From an uncultured Coriobacteriaceae bacterium (lineage in GTDB: Bacteria; Actinomycetota; Coriobacteriia; Coriobacteriales; Eggerthellaceae): a stretch of 64,000 nt of DNA. Under the pieces are notes generated by a model, which was not told the origin of the DNA, made no database searches, and was given only the letters and a program-made list of their open reading frames with translations. This document shows positions 34,326 through 41,843 of the stretch, in pieces; within the stretch, counting starts at the first letter, position 1, and each line of letters starts with the position of its first letter. The stretch covers positions 310,001 to 374,000 of the forward strand of contig CASFII010000006.1 in assembly GCA_949294735.1 (NCBI GenBank), written 5' to 3'. The position numbers were made by a program, and so were the translations under genes.

Positions 34326-35939
34326 ATGCCAGATACACCACAAAATCAGCCAAATCGCTATGGGTCTCAGCGCCCTTCAAATAACTATGGACAACCTCGC
34401 GAAAGCTATGGTCGCGCCCATACAAACCCTGCTTCTCGTTCAGCGTATGGTCAGCCTTCACAAAGTGCTAACCGTCAAGGCGAACGCGCTCAAGTGGCTT
34501 ACCCAGGACGCCCTAGCAGGAATGGATCTTATCAGCATCCGCAAGGTACTTCGCGCACGCAAAACGCATCGCGTTCGCAAGAACACACCCCACAAAGATC
34601 TTCGGTAAATCAAGATCGTCGGTCTCGCACCGCTTCTGATGGTACACGCAAGCAGCGTCCGTCATACAGCCAACAGCGCCGTACAAGCACAGGCCGCACA
34701 GATGCAAACAGGCGCAATGCGGTTCAGAAAAACCCAGAAACGGCAATGTATAATTCGTTCGACCGTTATTCCCAGGCTAAGAAGGCACGTAAAAAGAAGA
34801 ATCCTTTTGCCATTGGTGCTGCAGTGGTACTGCTTGTTGCCATTGCGGTAGGTATTTATCTTTTCATTAATCCCCCCGTATACAACATTACTGTTAATGG
34901 TGCCACCCATACGGTAAACCGCGGGTGTACTATCGACACCATTTTGGAAGAAGGCTACGCCGAACCAACACCGGGTAACCTTATGGCTATTGATGGGTCG
35001 CTCCTGGAAGAAGGCAAGGGCGATCGCTTTGCTGCAACGGTCAACGGTAAAGAAACAAACGACGGCAACACTGAACTTGGAAAAGACGCCGTAGTGGAAA
35101 TCAGCGATGGCGCTGACGTGACTGAAACTTTCCAAACCACCGTTGAAGAAGTCCCCTACAAAAAGGTAGAAGACGACAACTACTGGGCAGGTTCGCTCCA
35201 TGTCTACACTAAGGGTGAAAACGGCGAACGCACCACAAAGACAGGTGACATCTCTGGTATTCAAGTTACCGAAGACACGAAGCCTGTCGTAAACGAGGGC
35301 TATCACATCTATACGGCCGACACGGGCGACGACAAGGTTATTGCCCTTACGTTTGACGACGGTCCTTGGGATACCACTACAGAACAAATCTTAGACATCC
35401 TGAAAGAAAATGGTGCGAAGGCAACGTTCTTCACTATTGGCGAACAGATTTCTAGCCATAAAGACACGGTAAAGCGAGCTGCTGAAGAAGGCCACCAAAT
35501 TTGTACACATACTTGGGATCACGCGAGCGGCAGCGGCAATGGCGTTGACCTTACGCTCATGAGTGCTGACGAACAGATTGAAGAAATTCAAAAGGGTCTG
35601 GAAGCCATTTCTGAAGTTACTGGCGAAGAAGCCAGCAAGGTTATTCGCGCCCCAGGCGGTAACTTCCACGGTGACATCATTTGGACCCTGCAGCCTTATA
35701 TCACCGCTGAAGCAGGTTGGAACGTAGACACTGAAGACTGGCGTTTGCCAGGCGCTGACACCATTGCGCAGCGCATTATGAGCGCCAAGTCAGGCGATGT
35801 GGTTCTGATGCACGACGGCGGCGGTGACCGTTCGCAAACCGTGGCTGCTCTGCGTCAAGCATTGCCACAGCTGGTGGAACAAGGCTATAAGTTTGTCACT
35901 ATTGATGAGCTTTTAGCTTACGGTATGCCCTCTGAATAG
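34326..35939 (+). CDS. Membrane-anchored polysaccharide deacetylase (NodB family)
   Basis: The 537-residue protein begins with about 155 residues of disordered R/Q/S/Y-rich sequence, then a single membrane helix (FAIGAAVVLLVAIAVGIYLF, 161-180) and a linker domain. The NodB catalytic domain follows from about residue 335: the metal aspartates in TFDDGP (about 342), the zinc histidines in HTWDH (about 395), RAPGGNFHGD (about 441) and LMHDGGG (about 494). It should deacetylate a wall glycan such as peptidoglycan GlcNAc outside the cell, which would lower lysozyme sensitivity. The ATG follows AAGGAG. Confidence 0.88.
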   Translation: MPDTPQNQPNRYGSQRPSNNYGQPRESYGRAHTNPASRSAYGQPSQSANRQGERAQVAYPGRPSRNGSYQHPQGTSRTQNASRSQEHTPQRSSVNQDRRSRTASDGTRKQRPSYSQQRRTSTGRTDANRRNAVQKNPETAMYNSFDRYSQAKKARKKKNPFAIGAAVVLLVAIAVGIYLFINPPVYNITVNGATHTVNRGCTIDTILEEGYAEPTPGNLMAIDGSLLEEGKGDRFAATVNGKETNDGNTELGKDAVVEISDGADVTETFQTTVEEVPYKKVEDDNYWAGSLHVYTKGENGERTTKTGDISGIQVTEDTKPVVNEGYHIYTADTGDDKVIALTFDDGPWDTTTEQILDILKENGAKATFFTIGEQISSHKDTVKRAAEEGHQICTHTWDHASGSGNGVDLTLMSADEQIEEIQKGLEAISEVTGEEASKVIRAPGGNFHGDIIWTLQPYITAEAGWNVDTEDWRLPGADTIAQRIMSAKSGDVVLMHDGGGDRSQTVAALRQALPQLVEQGYKFVTIDELLAYGMPSE

Positions 35940-35942
35940 CGA

Positions 35943-35991
35943 AACCCAAAGGTAACTTAAAGAACCCAAAAGGGACGTGTCTTTTGGGTTC
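35943..35991. repeat. Dispersed hairpin repeat, copy D
   Basis: The core AACCCAAAAGGGACGTGTC + TTTTGGGTT lies at 35963-35990, preceded by an extra AACCCAAAGG arm at 35943. It sits between the convergent deacetylase and recN genes, just beyond both stops, and could also act as a terminator. Confidence 0.75.
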
Positions 35992-36009
35992 TTTTCTCAC
36001 GCAAAACGA

Positions 36010-37695
36010 TTACTTTGAACGTGCAAGTAATTCGCGAGCATGCGCAAGCGAGGTTTCACTTACCTCACCCGAAAGCATGCGGGCAATTTCAGCGGGACGC
36101 CCTTCTTCCGAAAGCTGCCTCAGTAAGGTTTCTGGCATATCGCCTTCGGTTTTGCTTACGACATAGTGAGCATCACCGCGGACAGCAACCTGTGCAAGAT
36201 GTGTTACTACCAACACTTGATGTGTTTGAGCTAAGTCTGCCAAAACATCAGCCAGAGCAACCGCCGTACTGCCTCCAACCCCAGCATCCACTTCGTCAAA
36301 CACTAAGGTATCTACCTGGTCAGCTTCACCTAAGACAACCTTGATTGCCAGCATAACACGGCTAATTTCGCCACCCGATGCTATGCGCGCTAAAGGACGA
36401 GCTTGCATGCCAGAACCAGGTTTAAAGAGGAATTCCACTGCTTGCGAACCTAAGCGCGTCCACGCTTGGCGCGGGAGCGGCTGAAGGCTGCACACTAACT
36501 CGGCTTTGCCCATTTCTAGACGCGCCATCTGATGTGTCACTGCTGCAGCAAACTGCGGCGCCGCAACGCTGCGAGCCTGCGCTAAAGCTTCGGCAGCTTC
36601 AGCAAGTTTTGCTTCGGCAGCGTCTAAAGCTTTTTGGGCCGCCTTTTCGCGCTCTGCTGCGTCATCTACCAAAGAAACCAACTCCGCCGCTTCTGCGCGA
36701 CGCTCTAACACCATTTCAATGGTTGGACCATAGGTGCGCAGAAGCGTTTGCATTGCCGCCATGCGTTCTTGCTGAGCAGACAGAATTTCTGGGTCAAATT
36801 CCACTTTGTCGCGATAATCGCGCATTTCCTGAGCCACGTCTTCAAGTATGTAGCTTGCCTCACGAAGCGAGGCAGCATACTCAGACAGCGAGGCATCGTA
36901 ACGCGAAGCAGCATCAAGAGCACTGATAGCGGTGTTGAGGGCGTCCAATGCTGCATTGTCATCAGTAAGCGATACGTGTGCCGCATCAGCTGCCGTTGCC
37001 AAACTTTCCGCATGTTCGGCACGAGCTAGTTCTGCGCTCAGTTCTTCATATTCACCAGGTTGCGGATCTACTGCATCAATGCTTCTCAGAACAAAACGAG
37101 CTTCTTCTAACTTGGCGGTGGAAGCTGCTCCCGCCTCTTGAACACGACGCAGCTCAGCTGCAGCTATACAGGCCTCATCGTAGGCTTCTTCGTATTTCGC
37201 ACGAACTAAGGAAACCGAATCTTCTGCCCAGGCATCCAACATCTGCAAATGAGCAGAAGGTTTCATAAGCTGCTGGTGTTCATGCTGACCGCATAAATCA
37301 ATGCTCGGAGCCAAAGCTTGCGCAAGTTCACCCACACTTGCCATTTCCCCATTAAGAGTAACGCGCGAACGACCATCTGCCGTTACCGTACGAACTACCA
37401 CCTGTTCAGCTTCGGCATCAAAAAGTCGATTCAATTTGTCCGTTTCGTCTACTTCCGTGTTTTCGTAAGGCGCTTCAACAAACGCTCCGAAGAAACGTCC
37501 AGAAACTTTCAGGGCAGATTCGCCGTCACGTACAAGGCTTTTGTCAGCTCGTTCGCCAATAAGGAGTTTTAACGCGGAAAGTAATGCCGTTTTACCTGCG
37601 CCTGTTTCGCCTGTGAGCACGGTTAAACCACGTGAAGGAACGAGCGTTGCTTCGCGAATGAGCGCTAAATTCTCAACTTGAATTTCGTCTAACAT
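36010..37695 (-). CDS. recN: DNA repair protein RecN
   Basis: A 561-residue SMC-like ATPase that organises broken DNA ends for recombination. The N-terminal P-loop is GETGAGKTALLSALKLLIG; the DLCGQHEHQQLMKP motif is diagnostic for RecN; long coiled-coil arms occupy the middle; and the C-terminal part has RIASGGEISRVMLAIKVVLG (signature) and VFDEVDAGVGG (Walker B). Full length. The start at 37695 opens MLDEIQVENLALIREATL. Confidence 0.96.
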   Translation of the reverse strand: MLDEIQVENLALIREATLVPSRGLTVLTGETGAGKTALLSALKLLIGERADKSLVRDGESALKVSGRFFGAFVEAPYENTEVDETDKLNRLFDAEAEQVVVRTVTADGRSRVTLNGEMASVGELAQALAPSIDLCGQHEHQQLMKPSAHLQMLDAWAEDSVSLVRAKYEEAYDEACIAAAELRRVQEAGAASTAKLEEARFVLRSIDAVDPQPGEYEELSAELARAEHAESLATAADAAHVSLTDDNAALDALNTAISALDAASRYDASLSEYAASLREASYILEDVAQEMRDYRDKVEFDPEILSAQQERMAAMQTLLRTYGPTIEMVLERRAEAAELVSLVDDAAEREKAAQKALDAAEAKLAEAAEALAQARSVAAPQFAAAVTHQMARLEMGKAELVCSLQPLPRQAWTRLGSQAVEFLFKPGSGMQARPLARIASGGEISRVMLAIKVVLGEADQVDTLVFDEVDAGVGGSTAVALADVLADLAQTHQVLVVTHLAQVAVRGDAHYVVSKTEGDMPETLLRQLSEEGRPAEIARMLSGEVSETSLAHARELLARSK

Positions 37696-37753
37696 GCCTT
37701 GCCTAAGTACGAGAGCTTCTTACCGAAAATGATTCGCAGCTAAGTATAACAAA

Positions 37754-38119
37754 CTACAGGAGCGCTTTTTCCCATTCATCAGGCTTAAAACCAGTAAGTA
37801 CAAAGGTATCGCTTACCACAACTGGGCGTTTCACCAACATGCCGTTTTCAGCAAGTAAAGCATAGGCCGCTTCATCGGCGATACCGGCATCCAGTTGCGC
37901 CTTAATGTTGCGCTCTCTGTACAACATACCTGAGGTATTGAAGAAACGACGAATGGGAAGTCCGCTGCGTTTGTGCCATTCGGCCAGTTCTTCGGCAGTG
38001 GGGTTTTCTTCTACAATATGACGAGCATTATAGGTAACACCATGCTCATCAAGCCAAGCTTTCGCCCTTTTACAGGTAGAACACTTGGGATACCACAAAA
38101 ACAAAACCTTCTCCGCCAT
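37754..38119 (-). CDS. ArsC/Spx-family thioredoxin-fold protein
   Basis: A 121-residue protein of the ArsC/Spx superfamily with a CSTCKRAKAWLDEHG motif (C-x-x-C), then NARHIVEENPTAEEL and FFNTSGMLYRE. Members include arsenate reductase and the regulator Spx. The residues after the CxxC and the MLVKRPVVV segment fit the arsenate-reductase-like YffB group, but no arsenic genes sit beside it here. Function uncertain. It lies 58 bases upstream of recN on the same strand. Confidence 0.85.
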   Translation of the reverse strand: MAEKVLFLWYPKCSTCKRAKAWLDEHGVTYNARHIVEENPTAEELAEWHKRSGLPIRRFFNTSGMLYRERNIKAQLDAGIADEAAYALLAENGMLVKRPVVVSDTFVLTGFKPDEWEKALL

Positions 38120-38401
38120 ACTGCATCCTTTCGTTTCTTAGCAGCACTTATTCTACCGATAATTCTACCGTGAGCGTTGAGCAAATTCTTTGCAATCCAT
38201 CATCGGTTTCTTTCAAGAATAACGCTAGATTCTAGCCCGAAGCCAACACAATCTCCCACAAACACACCAGCGCTTCAGCAGGCACCTTTCACCTGCCCTC
38301 CATCTTTCAAGCCTTCCTTCATCAAGTATCCCACGTCAAAGGCAAACTCTCCTAATCCCTTCCCGCTTTTAAATCCGAACATGATTTGAACAAAAAATTT
38401 A

Positions 38402-38430
38402 TTGACAACTGTGTATAGCGTGTATATAGT
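38402..38430 (+). promoter_or_regulatory. Promoter of the GntR-ABC operon
   Basis: A perfect TTGACA (38402-38407), a 17-bp spacer and TATAGT (38425-38430), immediately followed by the operator dyad. Confidence 0.8.
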
Positions 38431-38451
38431 GTGTATATCGGGTATATACAC
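38431..38451. promoter_or_regulatory. Operator dyad for the GntR (YtrA-type) repressor
   Basis: GTGTATAT-CGGGT-ATATACAC has perfect 8-bp arms with a 5-base centre, abutting the -10 element. GTGTATA is repeated twice more in the promoter spacer. The gene downstream encodes a YtrA-type regulator, which suggests autoregulation. Confidence 0.65.
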
Positions 38452-38460
38452 CACCGCATT

Positions 38461-38608
38461 GAGGTTCTTCTACAGGGTGCACACCGTAAAAGAATCTCGT
38501 GCCGCTCAAGCAGTCCGGAAAGCCTGAGCGAAAGTAAAGCCTTCTTTGCCTAGTGCTTGATTGGCATAAACCAATAGCCAAAACAAGCAGACTAGGTAAG
38601 CGGGCACG
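38461..38608 (+). ncRNA. Structured 5' leader of the GntR-ABC operon (candidate cis-regulatory RNA)
   Basis: The leader folds on paper as: stem 1, GAGGTTCTT (38461-38469) with AAGAATCTC (38490-38498), one G-U pair; a closing helix CGTGCC (38498-38503) with GGCACG (38603-38608); inside it stem 2, CGCTCA/TGAGCG (38503-38530), and stem 3, CCTAGT-CTTG-GGC with GCC-CAAG-ACTAGG (38549-38596). The closing helix ends four bases before the AGGAG ribosome-binding site, so it could control translation. No known riboswitch consensus was recognised. Confidence 0.45.
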
Positions 38609-38618
38609 TAGGAGAACT

Positions 38619-38993
38619 ATGGAAATCATTATTAGCAATGCGAGTGACAAGCCTATCTATGAGCAAATCACTTCTCAGATGAAAGATCTCATCCTGAGTG
38701 GAGAACTCAAAGAAGGAGAGCAGCTTCCTTCCATCCGTGCTTTAGCAGCTGATTTACGAATTAGCGTTATCACTACGAAGCGAGCTTACGCAGATTTGGA
38801 AGAACAAGGGTTTATCGAAACAGTTCCTGGTAAAGGGAGCTTTATCGCGGGCGGTAATCAAGAACTTCTAAGAGAAGAACAACTCCGCACCATTGAAAAA
38901 CACCTTGAAAAAGCTGTCACTGGGGCAAAGAAAGCTGGCATTGAAACTGATGAACTTGTTGAACTTCTGCGCTTGATTGCCAACGAACAATAA
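38619..38993 (+). CDS. GntR-family regulator, YtrA subgroup
   Basis: A 124-residue winged-helix repressor (PIYEQITSQMKDLILSGELK; LPSIRALAADLRISVITTKRAYADLEEQG split over the helix-turn-helix; GKGSFIAG) with the short YtrA-type C-terminal helix instead of a ligand domain. YtrA-type regulators control adjacent ABC exporters in response to wall antibiotics. The ATG at 38619 follows AGGAG. The ABC gene starts 14 bases after the stop. Confidence 0.92.
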   Translation: MEIIISNASDKPIYEQITSQMKDLILSGELKEGEQLPSIRALAADLRISVITTKRAYADLEEQGFIETVPGKGSFIAGGNQELLREEQLRTIEKHLEKAVTGAKKAGIETDELVELLRLIANEQ

Positions 38994-39007
38994 GGATGGG
39001 ATTTACC

Positions 39008-39922
39008 ATGACCAACCTCATTAGTGTGCGTCACGTTACGAAAAAATACAGTGACCGCGCAGTACTCGATGATATCAGCTTAGACGTACCCTCAGGTCAA
39101 GTAGTTGGATTTGTCGGCGTAAATGGTGCTGGCAAAACTACCACTATTCGTGCCATTTTGGGTTTGTGCGCTCTGAATACAGGAGAGGTAATCCTTTTCG
39201 GAGAACCCTTTAGTAGTACCAGCAATAGTGACACCGCTCAGCGAATAAAAAGCAATATCGGCGTCGTGTTTGATACGTGTCCTTTTGTAACCGAACTGCC
39301 CATTAAAACCATTGCCGCTATCATGCGCAATTCGTATCCCGAATGGGACGACCACGCTTTTAAAACGCTGTTGACGCAATTCGGGCTTACCTTGAATCAA
39401 AAAATCAAATCACTGAGTCGTGGCATGGGCATGAAACTGCAAGTAGCGTGTGCTCTTGCCCACCGTCCCCAGCTTCTTATTATGGACGAAGCTACAGCGG
39501 GTCTTGACCCTATGGCTCGTGAAGAAGTGTTGGATATTCTTCGTGCTTATCTCGCCGAAGATGAAAACCGTGCGGTACTCCTTTCAAGTCACATAACTTC
39601 CGATTTAGAAAAAATAGCTGATCGGATTGTATGCATTGATAGTGGTCGCATTATCTTTGACCTAGAAAAAGACGAGATTACCGATATGTCGGGCATTGTC
39701 AAATGCCGCTCAAACGAATTCGAAGAAATTATGTCCAGTGACTTTATCCAGGCAACCTTGGCAACCACCAAGGAAGGCATCCGCTACACCAACCATGGCT
39801 ATGGCATAGATTTTCTGGTGCCCGATCGCTTTGCCTTTACGAAACATTTCCCAGAAATCGTCTGCGAACGCGCAACCATTGAAGGCTACATGCAACTTAT
39901 GTTGAAAGGAGAAATCCGATGA
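39008..39922 (+). CDS. ABC transporter ATPase (YtrB/BcrA-like)
   Basis: A 304-residue ATPase with GVNGAGKTTTIRAILG, LSRGMGMKLQVACALAHRP as signature and LLIMDEATAGLDPMAREE as Walker B. The C-terminal extension (about 80 residues) is typical of drug or lantibiotic exporters. The ATG at 39008 is spaced from AAGGATGGG; an ATG four codons earlier (38996) lies directly on the purines. It overlaps the permease by four bases (ATGA). Confidence 0.9.
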   Translation: MTNLISVRHVTKKYSDRAVLDDISLDVPSGQVVGFVGVNGAGKTTTIRAILGLCALNTGEVILFGEPFSSTSNSDTAQRIKSNIGVVFDTCPFVTELPIKTIAAIMRNSYPEWDDHAFKTLLTQFGLTLNQKIKSLSRGMGMKLQVACALAHRPQLLIMDEATAGLDPMAREEVLDILRAYLAEDENRAVLLSSHITSDLEKIADRIVCIDSGRIIFDLEKDEITDMSGIVKCRSNEFEEIMSSDFIQATLATTKEGIRYTNHGYGIDFLVPDRFAFTKHFPEIVCERATIEGYMQLMLKGEIR

Positions 39923-40623
39923 AAGCTGCATTGTTTTCCGAATTCGCCACCATTAAGAATATCTTTTTGCAGATGATGCTTATTTATTTGATTATTGGAG
40001 TTATTGTTGGGCTGAGTGCTGGCAGCGTCGTTGTTTTAGCGGCTGCTATTGGTGCTATGACACCTATCATGCTCCTATTCACCCTTTCTTCTTATGATGA
40101 AATGAATGGTTGGGAGCGCTTTAGGGCAAGTTTACCGATTTCGCGTAGCTCTATTGTTCTTGCACGCTACGCAAACCTGCTTTTATGCGCGGTAGGAATG
40201 GCTCTCATTGCCGCCCTGGTAGGATTTTTGGTTGCAGCGAGTGCACCATATTTAGGATTTCTACCAGAAAAAACGGTGATTGCGTTATCAGAACAATGTG
40301 ACGTTCAGCTCTTGCTTCTTGCAGCTTTTGCTGGTTGCGCTTCTATCCTTATCCTCGCTACCTTTATGCTTCCTCTTGTCATGCGTTATGGAGCAACGAA
40401 AGCTCTGCGTTTCATTCCTGTAGTTGTATGTATAGCTTTTCTGGCTATTGTATGGTTCATTCCAGAACTCGAGAACGTCCCTTGGATATATTCAGCTATA
40501 CAATTCATTGCTAATCCCAGCAATACCCTTTTGATTGCAGCGATTGTCGCTTTAAGTATTTTTACTATCTATGCAGCAAGCTGCTTTGTGGCCGTCAAGC
40601 TTTATGCGCAAAAAGAACTGTAA
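39919..40623 (+). CDS. ABC-2-type transporter permease
   Basis: A 234-residue membrane protein with about six hydrophobic helices (ATIKNIFLQMMLIYLIIGVI; VVLAAAIGAMTPIMLLF; FMLPLVMRYGATKALRF) and the sequence YDEMNGWERFRASLPISR, which is typical of ABC-2 permeases paired with YtrB-like ATPases. Its ATG overlaps the ATPase stop. Substrate unknown; export of an antimicrobial peptide or lipid is plausible from the regulator type. Confidence 0.85.
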   Translation: MKAALFSEFATIKNIFLQMMLIYLIIGVIVGLSAGSVVVLAAAIGAMTPIMLLFTLSSYDEMNGWERFRASLPISRSSIVLARYANLLLCAVGMALIAALVGFLVAASAPYLGFLPEKTVIALSEQCDVQLLLLAAFAGCASILILATFMLPLVMRYGATKALRFIPVVVCIAFLAIVWFIPELENVPWIYSAIQFIANPSNTLLIAAIVALSIFTIYAASCFVAVKLYAQKEL

Positions 40624-40647
40624 GTAGAACTTGACAGGATTCGTTAC

Positions 40648-40761
40648 GTTGTCGGCTGGTGAGATGCTTTAGGCGAGTTCCACAGCGACTGAAATAGTCC
40701 AGTGGACAGTTTCATCAAGCGAGAACTGCCTGAACAAGAAAATATCTCACCAGCCGACAAC
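40648..40761. repeat. Long inverted repeat (114 bp) with internal secondary stems
   Basis: GTTGTCGGCTGGTGAGAT (40648-40665) is exactly complementary to ATCTCACCAGCCGACAAC (40744-40761). Inside, AGGCGAGTTC/GAACTGCCT (one bulge) and TGAAA-GTCC-AGT-GGAC-TTTCA-type stems continue the hairpin. It lies between a plus-strand and a minus-strand gene, with no U-run. It could be a MITE-like remnant or a structured RNA. No target duplication is visible. Confidence 0.75.
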
Positions 40762-40772
40762 TCTTCATATTG

Positions 40773-41738
40773 CTATGGACGTAATTTAGACGAAAGCTCC
40801 CAGAAAGCTACCGCAGACGCAGCAGCAACATTGAGCGAGTCAACCTCATGCGCCATGGGAATTTTGACGGTATAGTCACAAAGCGCAATGGTCTCTTCCG
40901 CCAACCCTTCCCCTTCGGTCCCTAAAACCAAAGCTAGCTTTTCACAGGTAGCAAGCTCCAACGCATCTAAGGAAAGCGTGTCATCACGAAGAGCTAACGC
41001 TGCCACCTTAAAACCAAGCCTGTGCAATAAAGGAACCCCTTCAGCTGCCCAGTGCTGTTCAGTCCCAATGCGCGTCCAGGGAATCTGCAATACCGCGCCT
41101 TTACTTTCTCTGGCGGCACGCCTATAAAGCGGATCGTGACAAGAATGAGTAACAAGCACCGCATCTATTCCAAAACTTGCTGCAGCACGAAAGGCAGAGC
41201 CAATGTTGCGATAGTTGCCTACGTCTTCCAAAACCGCCACTCGCTGAACGTCGCCTGTAAAACCACCTAGCAGCTCTTCAACCGTCAAAAGCGCAGGGCG
41301 TTCAAATACCGCCAAGCCACCGCGAATAGTTTTATACCCAGTTATAGAGGAAAACACTTCTTTATCAACCACAAAAACAGGAGCCTCAGGCCACCTGTGC
41401 TCAAACTGCCACAATATCCCTGACCAAGGGTTTTCTTCAGATGAAACCGAGGGACAACCTTCAGATGAAGCGGGTGAACAACCTTCGGGAGGGGCAGCCG
41501 AACAACCTTTGAAGGAAGCAGACACAAAACTTTCGGGAAGCAACAGTGACTGCGGGCGCAACCCTGCCCTCAGCGCCTGCGCAATCACCTTAGGAGTCTC
41601 GGCCATAAAGAGCCCTGCAGGCGCAGCAGTATTTTCGCGCAACTGCCAATCGGGAATGACCCTATAGAACTGTAGGTACTCTTCCCACTCGGGATGAGCA
41701 GACAAAACATTTACATCTGTTACTTCAACATGAGGCAT
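40773..41738 (-). CDS. SpoU/TrmH-family RNA 2'-O-methyltransferase
   Basis: The C-terminal SPOUT domain shows VAVLEDVGNYRNIGSAFRAA, LVLGTEGEGL and the final VDSLNVAAASAVAFWEL, the knot motifs that bind SAM. The N-terminal half is an RNA-binding substrate domain. It carries an insertion with three 8-residue repeats (KGCSAAPP, EGCSPASS, EGCPSVSS) encoded by a 24-bp tandem repeat. About 321 residues. The start is uncertain: the ATG at 41738 begins MPHVEVTDVN without a clear site, and a TTG at 41762 is possible. Confidence 0.85.
   Translation of the reverse strand: MPHVEVTDVNVLSAHPEWEEYLQFYRVIPDWQLRENTAAPAGLFMAETPKVIAQALRAGLRPQSLLLPESFVSASFKGCSAAPPEGCSPASSEGCPSVSSEENPWSGILWQFEHRWPEAPVFVVDKEVFSSITGYKTIRGGLAVFERPALLTVEELLGGFTGDVQRVAVLEDVGNYRNIGSAFRAAASFGIDAVLVTHSCHDPLYRRAARESKGAVLQIPWTRIGTEQHWAAEGVPLLHRLGFKVAALALRDDTLSLDALELATCEKLALVLGTEGEGLAEETIALCDYTVKIPMAHEVDSLNVAAASAVAFWELSSKLRP
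41451..41523. repeat. Three-copy 24-bp tandem repeat inside the SpoU gene
   Basis: Units begin GGACAACCTTCAGATG, GAACAACCTTCGGGAGG and GAACAACCTTTGAAGG at about 41451, 41476 and 41500. They keep the reading frame and encode EGC-type octapeptides. Copy number may vary between strains. Confidence 0.6.
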
Positions 41739-41843
41739 GATCAAAGTGTAGCATGAAACCAATTCGTTACCTGTTGCCCCTGTATTCCCCCTTCATGTTT
41801 GCGCTACAATAGTTAGCCGATTTTTTACCTTTAAGGAGTCGTT

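Larger units (their letters stand above)
38120..38618. other. Regulatory interval upstream of the GntR-ABC operon
   Basis: No convincing gene is present in these 499 bases. The left part (38120-38400) is featureless. The right part holds a strong promoter (38402-38430), a perfect dyad (38431-38451) and a roughly 150-base leader with three helices (38461-38608). Confidence 0.6.

Noticed and set aside
38177-38389. A 70-residue plus-strand ORF before the GntR promoter
   Set aside because: No ribosome-binding site, proline- and lysine-rich composition without pattern, and no neighbour that would explain it.
38461-38608. T-box, cobalamin, c-di-GMP or glycine riboswitch identity of the leader
   Set aside because: None of the conserved core words of these classes could be placed; it is reported only as an unclassified structured leader.
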